From: an uncultured Candidatus Cenarchaeum sp.
GTDB taxonomy: Archaea > Thermoproteota > Nitrososphaeria > Nitrososphaerales > Nitrosopumilaceae
Direction of reading: 5' to 3'
DNA: 64,000 nucleotides
Assembly (NCBI GenBank): GCA_958295735.1
Contig: OY282369.1
Location: forward strand, 2,208,983 to 2,272,982
Below, piece after piece: positions 37,601 through 46,058 of the stretch (positions are counted from its first letter, which is position 1; the number at the start of each line of letters is the position of its first letter). Under the pieces are notes generated by a model. It had not been told where the DNA came from and made no database searches. It saw nothing but the letters and a program-made list of their open reading frames with translations. Made by a program: the position numbers and the translations under genes.

Positions 37601-37932
37601 GGGCCGGGGCCTCCGGGGCCCCTGGAATGGCCGCTCCACTCCACCTCGACGCGGCCCCCCGCCCGCAGCGGGGCCGGCCGCACGTCCGAGCAGCCCCGCC
37701 CTCCCGAGTACCTGAACAGGTAGTTCACGGCGTCCCCGGGGTACAGCGACCCGTCGGGGTTCCTCCTGGCGCGGCCGCCGTATATTACGGGATGCGCCGA
37801 GGCGCGCACCGAGATGTCGCATACGGTCTGCCCGTCGGCGCGGGCCCCGGGCAGCGGGGGCGCGCCGGTCACGTCGGCCGCCGCGCAGGCGAGCCACGCG
37901 GCGAGCAGCGCCGCCGCCGCGGCGCGCCTCAC
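34621..37932 (-). CDS. Large surface protein with SNase-like segment
   Basis: 1,103 residues from GTG 37932, overlapping the previous stop (GTGA). Signal peptide (MRRAAAAALLAAWLACAAAD) and a C-terminal transmembrane helix (IVLIALAALAAVGFSYAV, about 1075-1092) with a basic tail: an anchored extracellular protein. Residues about 755-860 recall staphylococcal-nuclease-like domains (GWVELDGAKTGLALLRA ... NLNAALLEGGHASVRSGSC); key Arg/Asp/Glu residues are not clear, so activity is doubtful. Many cysteines and N-glycosylation-type sites. It lies between the big surface protein and the ATPase in one operon. Confidence 0.6.
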   Translation of the reverse strand: MRRAAAAALLAAWLACAAADVTGAPPLPGARADGQTVCDISVRASAHPVIYGGRARRNPDGSLYPGDAVNYLFRYSGGRGCSDVRPAPLRAGGRVEVEWSGHSRGPGGPGPAGAPAHPVAARGAGAAWLGTDHYFRYAWDGIECGTRLYVRVYSCEKVGVRAVDGRPQFSAREDEGPSRGERRMMESWESVPGRGYEVKTTHDWHLVETGGGRAAAAAAAAAGGLEDPESAAAFMGMVKAACSGLRAGQGCVFGRAAVRTGAEGGRACLLGILEKERPYLFGPPGEMPWGGERTSQWLANPQLKRHVLEGGEWDPDRPVAEMTVDECGAWGGEPDGLALEAGGLQTVHKYGGRGGSHIHEAERVSREAALGIHIREAAPDVRFGRPAMTDADGFPSKNADSTYYVWDAPAIHVMPRLPFREERSGTIGFTVERVAAPPSSSEIFTGSCGAARCSMTAEGPGILPSTVRAVNGDRLDVFVPEDGGALGLHAVEYRVTVTNIGRPVGAPGGTAAAAPLHIVEYAPSYPHAFPYVALGSGEGRAATDRAHALAVQYAGSVGTGPDDDGLLHPGRRSKANGHSVRLAGVPAGGAVRMRLDGAEGMGAMLPGTPASVVRSLGGEPAAPGEGGAVGHSAGVVMFEEAGFGRLLFSRAGAVPEAGEFEARGGLHSVRFGGKENVTLVEYAHPHPAAYVSAHLNVTAVGAGGEIDPYTEISAALAPANATGATKLAPHMAAYLEGLGECLGSLSGAGGEWSAGTITGPGGAGWVELDGAKTGLALLRARPGAAAAARAACPAGSAVEYRGEAAAALGPWEAAAEVSCGGANLNAALLEGGHASVRSGSCAASRLALAPWAAPACAPGMAFAVKRNGTDAPFPSAEFAAMHAADMHGVGGAVSGNGSAAGWVNHSWVRPGPRAAALLGDAGGCPGSGRSSYMIAHGEMLALGAPPALMNLTVSVNGSPPAAAPLAHDAFSGNVTLHIFTGEARAEYSRSGPLLEVRVPDGFGRAAAAYLDGAEAGPVRCGAGRCILHDGSGSSGAELVGEWGGRVHVRMEGGGGAGGGSLDEHYIGVAERADRALPQIVLIALAALAAVGFSYAVRRRGEAA

Positions 37933-40847
37933 CGCCCGCCCCCCTTCGGCGCGGCGCGGAGCAGCATCGTCACGCGGTCGAGCGCCTGCGCCGCGCGCAG
38001 CCTGTACGGGTAGTCGCCCCTGAACGCGGCCGCGACGAGGGCCCCGCCGGCCGCCGCGAAGACGGCGGCGGCCCCCGTGTGGTCCTCGCGGTACCTGGCC
38101 GTCACCACGACGTCGCGCTCCGCGGCGAACTGTGAAGTCGGCGCGTCCAGGCCCTCCACGCCGTCGGCCTCCCAGCCGTCCCAGACGTGCCGCACGAGGA
38201 AGGAGACGGCGTGCCTGTCGGGGGCCGATATCGTCACGGTCTGGCCCGGCCTGTACGTGCCGCCGCCCTCGCCGCCCCCTTCCACCCGCACCAGCACGAC
38301 CCGCTCGTACGCGGCCGTCACCGCGTCGCCGTCCGACGGCGAGAACGTCACCGCGCTGCCCCCGGGGGCGGCCTCCCCGCCGCTTGCGGAGACGCCGACC
38401 AGGGCGTACCCCCCGTCGCCGTGCCGCGCGTGCCGCGGGAACTCGACCGTCACGCTCTCCCCGCGCACGGTGGAGGAGTGCCCCGAGGCGGCCGCGAACG
38501 GCTCCCCGCCGCCCTCCGTTATGCGGGCCGTCGCGCCGAGCGGCCGCCCCCCCTCGTCGACGGCCCGCACCGTATAGGTGGCCGAGTCGTCGGCGCGCAA
38601 TACGTGGGAGCTCCACACCGTCTCGGTTCCCGGGACGGAGACGCCTATCACCACGTCCCACGAGCCGGCGCGGTCCGGGCGCACCGTCACCGTGCGCATG
38701 TCCCCGGAGACCTCGTGCGGGACGGCCGTGTCCACGACCACGCGGTGGCCCGCGCCCTCCGGGACGGGCCGCACCGAAAAAGAGTACTCGCCGCCCGCGC
38801 GCGCCGTCCCGGAAAACTCCTGCACCACGTGCGACCTGCCGGGCGAGCGGTACGGATCCACTTGTATGGAGGCGTGGCCGTCCCCCGCGAACGCGTATAT
38901 GGTCCCGGGGCCGCTGCACGAGAAGACGGCGCTCCCGCTCGCGTTCCATGTGGTGTGGTGGGGGGCGCAGGCGCCGCCGCCCTCCAGCGGCACGCTCCCG
39001 GACAGCGGCTCTTCCCCGGCGACGGCGCGCGCCGCGGCGGGGAACGGCTCGCCGGCCCTCACCGTGTCCGGGGCATCTATGCGCACCGTCCCGTGGGGCG
39101 CGGGCGCGGCCGGGTGCGCCCCCACCCGGACGGAGCCGCCCCCCATCCCGGCGGCGGACAGGCGCAGCTCGCCCTCCCCGCTCGGCGCCCCCCTGGCCAC
39201 GGCCACCGGCCCGTCCAGGCTGGCGAACCCGCTTCCCAGGTATGAGTCGGACTCCAGACGCACCGCCAGGCCCCTCCCGCCCGGGACGGCATCGGGATCC
39301 ACCGCGTAGCCGTCCGCGTCCGCCGCGTGCACCAGCGCCACGTCCTGCATGTGCCCGGGCAGCGCGGGCAGGGGGACGGCCGCCACGCGGTACCCGCCGC
39401 GGCCGGGCCCCGGCACCGCGACCTCGAGGGTGGCGGCCCCGGGGGACGACATTCCGGGGGCGGCGACGCTCACCGCGTACGTTCCGGGCCGGCCGGCCGT
39501 TATCGGGTGCACGCCGGCGTTCGTGGGCGCGCCCCCGCCGCCCAGCACGGCGATGCTCCCGTGGTCGGCGCCGTCGGACGCTATGTGGAGCAGCACGGGC
39601 CCCGCCGCGACGGGCAGCAGCGAGAGCACGCCGCCCCCGCCCGCCACGTCCACCTCCCCGCCCGCGCTTACCGTGGCGGCGCCCCCGCTGCCGTACTCCG
39701 CGTGGTACGCGGCGGTCGCCAAATACGCCTCGCCGCCGGGAAGTATGGCGGGCGGCACCACCGTATGCAGCAAAAAGTTGGGGCGCGGCGCTTCCAGCGC
39801 GGCCTCCAGCCTCCCGGCGGGCGGCGCTTCCATGTCGGCGGCCCCTGCCGGGCCCACGGCCACGTCCGCCGCGGCGGCGCCGTACCCGGGGACGCTCGCG
39901 GTTATGGTGGCCACGCCGGCCCCTCCCGAGTACAGGATGCCGCGGGCCATCCCGCCGCCCAGGTACGCGCGCGCCGGGCCGTCCTCCCACGCGGCGGCCC
40001 GCGTGCGCACCACGGAGCCGTCCGACGAGTGCAATACGGCGGCGGGGGCCGCCCGCGGGGAATGGGGGACGCCGTCCCTTTCCAGCCACAAGAAATAGTG
40101 GCCCGCCGAGTCCTCCGGCATCACCTCGGGCCACGCGGCCAGCCTCACCTCGGCCCGCCCCGGCTCGTACGTTATATCGGCGCGCCCGGGGGCGGCGCCG
40201 GCCGCCGCGCCCTGCGCGCCCGAGGCCGTTATGCTGCCCGAGGCCGCCGCGTGCGCGTCGAAGGTGGCGCCCGCGGAGCCGCGCGGCACCGTTATGATAT
40301 GTGGCACCTCGATGCCGGGGCTGCCCTCCAGCCATATCCGGGCCGGCGAGGCGAGCGCGACCGGCCGCCCGCCGGCGTCCACCACGTGGACGGCCCCGAC
40401 CAAATCGGGCGTCCTCGTCTTTCCGGGAACGGAGACCACGAGGCGCGCCCCCGACTTCCCGGCCTCCCCGGCATCGTGCACTGTGGCTCCGGCCTCCAGC
40501 ACCTTCCCGTCCACGGAGGCCAGCACGCGGTAGGCGCCGGCCCTGTTCGCCTCCAGGCCGAACATCATATGGTCGTGCCGCGGCTCCAGCACCATGGCGC
40601 CGCCGGCCGAGAGCCCTTCCGGATCGGACGAGGCCAGCTCCACCCGCACCGGCGCGTCCCTGGGCCCCGAGTGCCTCACCATCCCGATATACGACCCGCC
40701 CGCCTCCATCGTCCCCGGCACGTACAGCCCCGCGTCTTCCGCTGCCGCCGCCACGCCGCACGCGGGGAGCGCCGCCAGCGCCGAAAGCGCGATCGCCGCG
40801 GCCCGCGCGCGGGCCGGCCCCGCCCGGCCGGCCTGCCTTGCAATCAC
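37929..40847 (-). CDS. Very large surface protein, first gene of the ATPase operon
   Basis: 972 residues from GTG 40847, 27 bp after TTAAAT at 40874-40869. N-terminal signal (AAAIALSALAALPACGVAAAA), possibly a lipoprotein (LPAC). A C-terminal hydrophobic helix (AAAVFAAAGGALVAAAF) is followed by basic residues. The interior is a chain of beta-sandwich-like modules (GGSYIGMVRHSG, YRVLASVDGKV, GSITASGAQ, YAVSVAAPG). Probably a cell-surface or S-layer-associated protein of the filament or transfer locus. No enzyme motif. Confidence 0.6.
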   Translation of the reverse strand: MIARQAGRAGPARARAAAIALSALAALPACGVAAAAEDAGLYVPGTMEAGGSYIGMVRHSGPRDAPVRVELASSDPEGLSAGGAMVLEPRHDHMMFGLEANRAGAYRVLASVDGKVLEAGATVHDAGEAGKSGARLVVSVPGKTRTPDLVGAVHVVDAGGRPVALASPARIWLEGSPGIEVPHIITVPRGSAGATFDAHAAASGSITASGAQGAAAGAAPGRADITYEPGRAEVRLAAWPEVMPEDSAGHYFLWLERDGVPHSPRAAPAAVLHSSDGSVVRTRAAAWEDGPARAYLGGGMARGILYSGGAGVATITASVPGYGAAAADVAVGPAGAADMEAPPAGRLEAALEAPRPNFLLHTVVPPAILPGGEAYLATAAYHAEYGSGGAATVSAGGEVDVAGGGGVLSLLPVAAGPVLLHIASDGADHGSIAVLGGGGAPTNAGVHPITAGRPGTYAVSVAAPGMSSPGAATLEVAVPGPGRGGYRVAAVPLPALPGHMQDVALVHAADADGYAVDPDAVPGGRGLAVRLESDSYLGSGFASLDGPVAVARGAPSGEGELRLSAAGMGGGSVRVGAHPAAPAPHGTVRIDAPDTVRAGEPFPAAARAVAGEEPLSGSVPLEGGGACAPHHTTWNASGSAVFSCSGPGTIYAFAGDGHASIQVDPYRSPGRSHVVQEFSGTARAGGEYSFSVRPVPEGAGHRVVVDTAVPHEVSGDMRTVTVRPDRAGSWDVVIGVSVPGTETVWSSHVLRADDSATYTVRAVDEGGRPLGATARITEGGGEPFAAASGHSSTVRGESVTVEFPRHARHGDGGYALVGVSASGGEAAPGGSAVTFSPSDGDAVTAAYERVVLVRVEGGGEGGGTYRPGQTVTISAPDRHAVSFLVRHVWDGWEADGVEGLDAPTSQFAAERDVVVTARYREDHTGAAAVFAAAGGALVAAAFRGDYPYRLRAAQALDRVTMLLRAAPKGGGR

Positions 40848-40868
40848 GCGCGCCGGCCGGAAGTTACG

Positions 40869-40874
40869 ATTTAA
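40869..40874 (-). promoter_or_regulatory. TATA-type promoter for the surface protein/ATPase operon
   Basis: TTAAAT on the minus strand, 27 bp before GTG 40847. Confidence 0.55.
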
Positions 40875-40910
40875 GGCCGCGGCGCGCGCCGGGGGGCGGC
40901 GCCCAACCCA

Positions 40911-40916
40911 TATAAT
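40911..40916 (+). promoter_or_regulatory. TATA-type promoter for the desulfurase
   Basis: TATAAT, 28 bp before GTG 40939. Confidence 0.6.
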
Positions 40917-40938
40917 CCGGCGCGGCGCCCCCGCGCGC

Positions 40939-42114
40939 GTGAGCCGGCGCGCGGCGGGCGGGGGCCAGATCTACCTGGACCACCACTCCACGACCCCCGT
41001 GGATCCGCGGGTGCTGGACGAGATGATGCCGCACTTCGCGGGGTCGTTCGGCAACGCCTCCAGCGCGGACCACCGGTACGGGCACGCCGCGGCCGAGGCG
41101 GTGGAGTCGGCCAGGGAGCGCGTGGCCGCGGCCGTCGGGGCGCGCCCCGAGGAGATCATATTCACCAGCGGGGCCACCGAGTCGGACAACATGGCGCTGG
41201 CCGGGACGATGGCGCGGTACCGGGACAGGGGCGACCATATGGTGACGTGCGCCACCGAGCACGAGGCCGTGCTGGGCACGGCCAGGCACCTGGAGGGGTC
41301 GGGAGTAAAGGCGACGTACCTGCCCGTCGACGGGGAGGGGGAGCTGGACCTCGGGGAGCTGGAGTCGGCCATCCGCGATACTACCGTGGTGGCCTCCGTC
41401 ATGGCGGCCAACAACGAGATCGGCACCATGCACGACGTGGGGGAGATAGGCCGCATAACCGGCGAGCGCGGCGTCGTGTTCCACACCGACGCCGCGCAGG
41501 CCGCGGGCCACATACCGCTGGACGTGCGGGGCATGGGGATAGGCCTCATGTCGATGTCCGCCCACAAAATGTACGGCCCCAAGGGGGTGGGCGCCCTGTA
41601 CGTGAGGGGGGCGAAGCCGCGCGTCAGGCCCGAGCCCCTGTTCCGTGGGGGAGGGCAGGAGCGCGGCATGAGGTCGGGCACCCTGAACGTGCCCGGCATA
41701 GCGGGGTTCGGCAAGGCGGCCGAGATCGCGGTCCGGGGCATGGCCGCGGAGGGGGAACGGCTCCGTTCCCTGGCGGCCCGGATGCTCCGGCCCCTCGAGG
41801 ACGCGGGCGGCGTCCTCAACGGCCACCCGACCCGCAGGCTGCCGCACAACCTGAGCGTATACTTCGAGGGGATAGAGGGCAAGGCGATAATCAACTCCGT
41901 CGCCGACAGGGTGGCCATATCGGCGGGGTCCGCCTGCACCGCCTCTACCGTCGAGCCGTCCCACGTCATAACCGCCCTCGGGCACGGCGAGGGCAGGGCC
42001 CACTCGTCGATACGGATAGGCCTGGGCAGGTTCAACACCGCGGAGGAGGTGGACTCGGCCTCGGAGATCATCGCCGGGGCGGTCGGTCGGCTGCGGCGCA
42101 TAGGGGGAGGATAG
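40939..42114 (+). CDS. Cysteine desulfurase (NifS/IscS type; possible DndA)
   Basis: 391 residues from GTG 40939. PLP-binding lysine in SMSAHKMYGPKG, PLP-phosphate residues in FTSGATESDN, ATEHEA, HTDAAQAAGH, and the sulfur-carrying cysteine in SAGSACTAS. This enzyme takes sulfur from L-cysteine and gives it to an acceptor. No other desulfurase is intact in the window, and dnd clusters normally need DndA or an IscS, so it may serve the nearby DndC. A housekeeping Fe-S role is also possible. A decayed copy of its 3' half lies at about 50097-50525. Confidence 0.82.
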   Translation: MSRRAAGGGQIYLDHHSTTPVDPRVLDEMMPHFAGSFGNASSADHRYGHAAAEAVESARERVAAAVGARPEEIIFTSGATESDNMALAGTMARYRDRGDHMVTCATEHEAVLGTARHLEGSGVKATYLPVDGEGELDLGELESAIRDTTVVASVMAANNEIGTMHDVGEIGRITGERGVVFHTDAAQAAGHIPLDVRGMGIGLMSMSAHKMYGPKGVGALYVRGAKPRVRPEPLFRGGGQERGMRSGTLNVPGIAGFGKAAEIAVRGMAAEGERLRSLAARMLRPLEDAGGVLNGHPTRRLPHNLSVYFEGIEGKAIINSVADRVAISAGSACTASTVEPSHVITALGHGEGRAHSSIRIGLGRFNTAEEVDSASEIIAGAVGRLRRIGGG

Positions 42115-42184
42115 TCCGCGGAGCTGGGCAGGCTGATCGAGCGCGACTGGCGGTCGGGCGGCCGCGGCGCATAGGGGGAGGCTG

Positions 42185-42840
42185 CTAGTGCGGGGGATGA
42201 CGCCCCGGGAAACCGGCGGGCAGCCGCAGCCGGGGCGCGGCAGGCGGGCACTGTCCGCGACTGCCGGAACAGCGCGGGATTCTGCCCGCATGCGCGGCGC
42301 CGCATCGGCTGCCCGCGGACTCTTGTCCAGAGCCCCGCAGTTCCAGAACAGCATCCCCGCCGCCCTCCGCATCCTGAATCCGCCCATCCTCTGGCCGCCC
42401 GTTCGTGGCTTCGAGGGCAATCCCGCGGGCATCCGCCTCCCGGCCTTCTGCGCCGCTGCGCCGTTCGCCGATCTGGGCGCCCTCTAGCCGCCGCGAATTT
42501 CCCCCCGGGCAGCAACTCCTCTTCCGGGGTGGCCGCCCGAAGCATCCCGGCATCAACCGCCGACGCGCCGCCGCCAAGGGCCTGGAGGGCCTGAGCGCGT
42601 GATCCTCCGCGTGCGCCTTTCTGTAGATGCCGGCGCGGACCACCCCTGTCGACCTCGCGCCGCCGCCGCATTTCCTGATCGTGCCCGCACTGGGCCCAAG
42701 CTCTTCCGCGCCGCCGGCCGCCGAGCCGCACACGGCCATGAAGAACCGTACCATGTCCGCCTGTTTGACTGCCCAAGATCCGGATCTGCAAGCGACCAAC
42801 GCGGGATTTTCGGCCGTTGCAGGCGATCTCTCGCCGCCGC
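42185..42840 (-). pseudogene. Decayed copy of the ParB-like gene
   Basis: Aligns with the intact gene at 50597-51436: MVRFFMAVCGSAAGGAEELG matches VQFFVHEYGSTGATAEKLG, GPSAGTIRKCGGGA matches GLSAATIRRYAGAA, and EDHALRPSRPLAA matches ADHALTALQALGG. After that the frame differs and the ParB N-terminal domain is gone. It sits 70 bp after the intact desulfurase, just as the intact ParB gene sits after the decayed desulfurase at 50525. Confidence 0.75.
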
Positions 42841-42999
42841 GCGGATTGGGCGTCTGGCCTTGAGGCCGTGACGATCGGCACGGGGGCCGGATTTGGATAT
42901 TTACGCGGTAGTTTCGAAGCCGCGCATGCGCCAAAACCCAGATCTGTTAATCGGCGAAACGTCTGGGCTGTACTCGCATCTGAGCCGACGGGGGCCGAT
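42841..42999. other. Intergenic, nothing recognised
   Basis: Lower-GC gap before the AIPR gene; no promoter or repeat stands out. Confidence 0.35.
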
Positions 43000-44892
43000 T
43001 TAGACGGACAGCTCGAACAACTCTTCTAGATCTTTTATCAGCGGCTCTTTGATTTGGTTCGTGTCCAAGATGTCTTTTCTCAGTTCGTACCAATCATTCA
43101 ACACGTTGCACTTGAGCTTGTCTCGCAACTCCTGTGGTCTGTACTCGTAAATTTTCTTCTTCTCGGAGGGAGACGATTTGGGATCTAACACGGTTCGCAA
43201 AGCAGGCACTATGCTGCGCACAAACATCCCCAACCGCTGAATTAACCTGATCATGTCCTCGTCGTATTTTCCAGCAGATTCGATGATCCTGTCCTCGAGC
43301 TCCTTTCTGTCGCCTTGCGTGGTTCTAAGCGCCTTTCCGACCATTGCTATGACATAGTACCGCCCAATCGCTAAGTTCAACAACGCACGCTCTTCATCCG
43401 TGCCGGTTTCAATCTGCCGTAGCAAGTAGAGAAATATGTTGGGCACTATGAAGTCCTTGGGATCTGCACCCTTGTAGATGGCGGAAAATGGCTGGATTGA
43501 TTTGCCGTCACCGTGCTTTGTGGCGCCGTCTTCTTTAAATATATCATCCTCTGCCATCTGGATTGACAAATCCGGCCTTTCCAGCACGAATGCCAGTTTG
43601 AGTCTCGCGGCCGTCACGTTGTCGAACACGTACAATTTTTTTCTGCGCTGTTTTGTATATTTGGCCTGCCGCACACCATTCAGATTCTTGAAATCACCCC
43701 TTTTTCTTTCCCAGAAAAAATGCTCATAGTTTTCGAAGAGTTTTTCCAATATTATCAATTCTTTTCTGTCAGAAGACATGTCGGTTGCGCGTATTTTGTT
43801 CTGCCGGTTTGTGTTCGCGCTTATGCTGTTTCGGAACTCGTCATCGCCGCGAACTTTTGAAAGTCGAAGCATGATGGTTGCCGTGGGTTCTATCGTGCCG
43901 CGGTATTTCCCGATCGCCGTCACGGTTTGGCAACCGTTGACGATTTTTAGATCGTCTATTGCCAGTTTTGAGCGCTGCTTGTCGTGCTCAAAGGATTTGC
44001 ATATGGCGCTGATCCCGTTGTTGTAATGCCACAGTTTGTCGGGAGTTGACTGTATAGTCTCCCGTATTTTTCTAGATATCGTGTTGGGGCCTAGATAGCG
44101 CCTGGGGTTTAGGTTGAAGAGCGTGGAAGAACCTATCTCTTTGTATATTCTCGCCAATTCGCTTGCAGGAACACTCGCAACCGTTTTTTCTGACTCACCG
44201 TCTACCGCATCGAATATTTCGCCCCTAACTACATCCAAACTACATGAGGGACTCTTCCGTTTTCCAATCAATCCAAGCAGATCCTTCCTTTGAATGAGTT
44301 CAAACGTTGTCTGTTCTGCAAGCTCGCGGCTTTTTCGGCTTATTTCATAGCTGAGACTCTCCGCAACATCTCCCGCCACAACAAAAATCAGCCTAGTTTT
44401 TAGCTCTGGCGTTGTGGCCTCCTTGTACTGCTCTTGATACTCCCGAAAGACGTGGTTGCTCGCAGTGCCGTTTTTCAGCCTGTCTGGAACTTCAAAAAAC
44501 GCATTCAGGTCGTCGATCTGCACGATTGCATCCAGATTTTCGCTGAAGTTTGCCTGCAGTATGTCGACGACCTCGCTTTCTTTGTCCGCGTGGAAATAAT
44601 CTATCCCGCCATCGCGAGACTGGTTTCCCGACAACTCTTCGGACACATCCTCGTCCACTAATCCCAGAACATGTACAGCTACCCAATGCTGAAACGCTCT
44701 ACCCGTGTCGAGATATCCATGTTCGTCCATTAACTGCGTGACATCTTCGACAAGAATTTCCGCTAGTCTTTTCTCTGCTTCTTCCACGCCGCGTGCCCAA
44801 ACCGCTTGGATAAAAGCCCATGCCGCGCGATCGCTCTCCGTGCGGGAGTCACAACCCGCTTCCGCCGCCACCGGCAGCGACAACTCCCCCAC
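43000..44892 (-). CDS. AIPR-family (abortive phage resistance) protein
   Basis: 630 residues from GTG 44892, divergent from dndB with only 57 bp between the start codons. Residues about 85-125 contain GNQSRDGGIDYFHADKE and VVDILQANF, similar in shape to a restriction-endonuclease (Mrr/PD-(D/E)xK) segment. About 250-500 carries AIPR-type motifs (LWHYNNGISAIC, LKIVNGCQTVTAIGKY, ISANTNRQNKIRATDM), as in PF10592. AIPR proteins act in phage resistance and are found beside dnd and other defence systems. GC is near 45-50%, unlike the neighbours, suggesting transfer. Possible effector or accessory of the phosphorothioation system. Confidence 0.78.
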   Translation of the reverse strand: MGELSLPVAAEAGCDSRTESDRAAWAFIQAVWARGVEEAEKRLAEILVEDVTQLMDEHGYLDTGRAFQHWVAVHVLGLVDEDVSEELSGNQSRDGGIDYFHADKESEVVDILQANFSENLDAIVQIDDLNAFFEVPDRLKNGTASNHVFREYQEQYKEATTPELKTRLIFVVAGDVAESLSYEISRKSRELAEQTTFELIQRKDLLGLIGKRKSPSCSLDVVRGEIFDAVDGESEKTVASVPASELARIYKEIGSSTLFNLNPRRYLGPNTISRKIRETIQSTPDKLWHYNNGISAICKSFEHDKQRSKLAIDDLKIVNGCQTVTAIGKYRGTIEPTATIMLRLSKVRGDDEFRNSISANTNRQNKIRATDMSSDRKELIILEKLFENYEHFFWERKRGDFKNLNGVRQAKYTKQRRKKLYVFDNVTAARLKLAFVLERPDLSIQMAEDDIFKEDGATKHGDGKSIQPFSAIYKGADPKDFIVPNIFLYLLRQIETGTDEERALLNLAIGRYYVIAMVGKALRTTQGDRKELEDRIIESAGKYDEDMIRLIQRLGMFVRSIVPALRTVLDPKSSPSEKKKIYEYRPQELRDKLKCNVLNDWYELRKDILDTNQIKEPLIKDLEELFELSV

Positions 44893-44917
44893 GTGCGAGT
44901 AAACAAAGCCTCAACAG

Positions 44918-44925
44918 TTTTATAA
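44918..44925. promoter_or_regulatory. Shared bidirectional TATA for AIPR and dndB
   Basis: TTTTATAA reads as a TATA box in both directions: about 31 bp before ATG 44950 on + and about 32 bp before GTG 44892 on -. Confidence 0.6.
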
Positions 44926-44949
44926 CATGCTTCCTAACGCACCCCGAAA

Positions 44950-46058
44950 ATGCCAGGCGAAAACGGGGGGGGGGGGGGAAGTATGGCGCAACGCGGAATG
45001 ACGCGGTAACGTCGATAGCCTTCCCCGCAGTAAAGGGAATACAGGCAGGGCGCGAGTTCTACGTGATGATGTGCGATTTCGGCACAGTCAGCACCCTGTT
45101 CAAGTTCGACAAGAATTCGGGGCTACCGCCCAAGCTCAGGTCGCAGAGGAAGATCCGCGAATCCCGAATCCCGAAAATCGCATCGTACATACTGGACAAT
45201 CCCGACAGCTACGTGTTCTCGGCAGTGACCGTCTCGGTGGACAGGTCCATAGCGTTCGAGCCGGTCCCGAGGAACGACTCCCAGGGGAGGACGGGGTTCA
45301 TCAGGATCCCGTCCAGCGCGATGATGGTGGTCAACGACGGCCAGCACAGGTGCGCCGCGATCCGCGCCGCCTGCCAGGAGGATGCCCGGGTCGAGGGCGA
45401 AAAGATCGCCGTGGTCGTCTTCGAGGACAGGGGGCTCGAGCACAGCCAGCAGATGTTCGCGGACCTGAACAAGCACGCCGTAAAGCCCACAAAGTCGCTC
45501 GGGCTACTGTACGACCACCGCGACGCGTTCGCCAGGTTCGTCGTTAACCTGACCAACGACGTGGAGGCGTTCGCGGGGCGGACGGAGGAGGAAAAGACGA
45601 ACATATCGAACCGCTCCACCAACTTCGTCACCCTCAACGGGGTGGCGGACGCGACGCGCTACCTCCTGAAGGCGAAGCAGGCGACCAAGTCGATATCCTC
45701 GGAAAAGCAGAAACTCGCCGCGGAATTCTGGACGAGGGTAGCAGCGAACCTGCCGGAGTGGTGCCTCCTGGTAGATGGCAGGATGACGTCGCACGCGATG
45801 AGGAAGGAATACGTCCACGCGCACACGAACATCCTCAACGCGCTGGGCCTGGCCGGCCACGTGATCACGCAGAGGCCAGACTGGAGGGATCTCCTGAAGG
45901 GGTTGCGGGAGATCGACTGGAGGAAAAGCGCCCCCATGTGGCAGGACAACGTGGTGATGGACGGCAAGATGGTGAAGAACCGCCACGCGATAAAGCGCGC
46001 GGCCAACGCGATCCTCGCCGGCCTGGGGATAGACGAAACGGTGGGGCTCGACGCGTGA
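44950..46058 (+). CDS. dndB: DndB, cluster 1; out of frame at a poly-G tract
   Basis: DndB is the DGQHR-domain regulator of DNA phosphorothioation. The DndB frame (KYGATRND, AVTSIAFPAVKG, the DGQHR motif in VVNDGQHRCAA, ending RVDETVGLDA) runs to TGA 46056-46058. It has no ATG, GTG or TTG of its own between the TATA box and the conserved N-terminus. The best-placed start, ATG 44950, is in the wrong frame and stops after 19 codons, because the 14-G run at 44965-44978 would need 15 or 12 G. DndB could therefore be phase-variable, or the run misread. Followed by dndC with an overlap of one base. Confidence 0.78.
44965..44978 (+). repeat. Homopolymer of 14 G inside dndB
   Basis: The longest clean mononucleotide tract seen in a coding start. 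Gaining one G or losing two joins ATG 44950 to the dndB frame. Confidence 0.85.
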
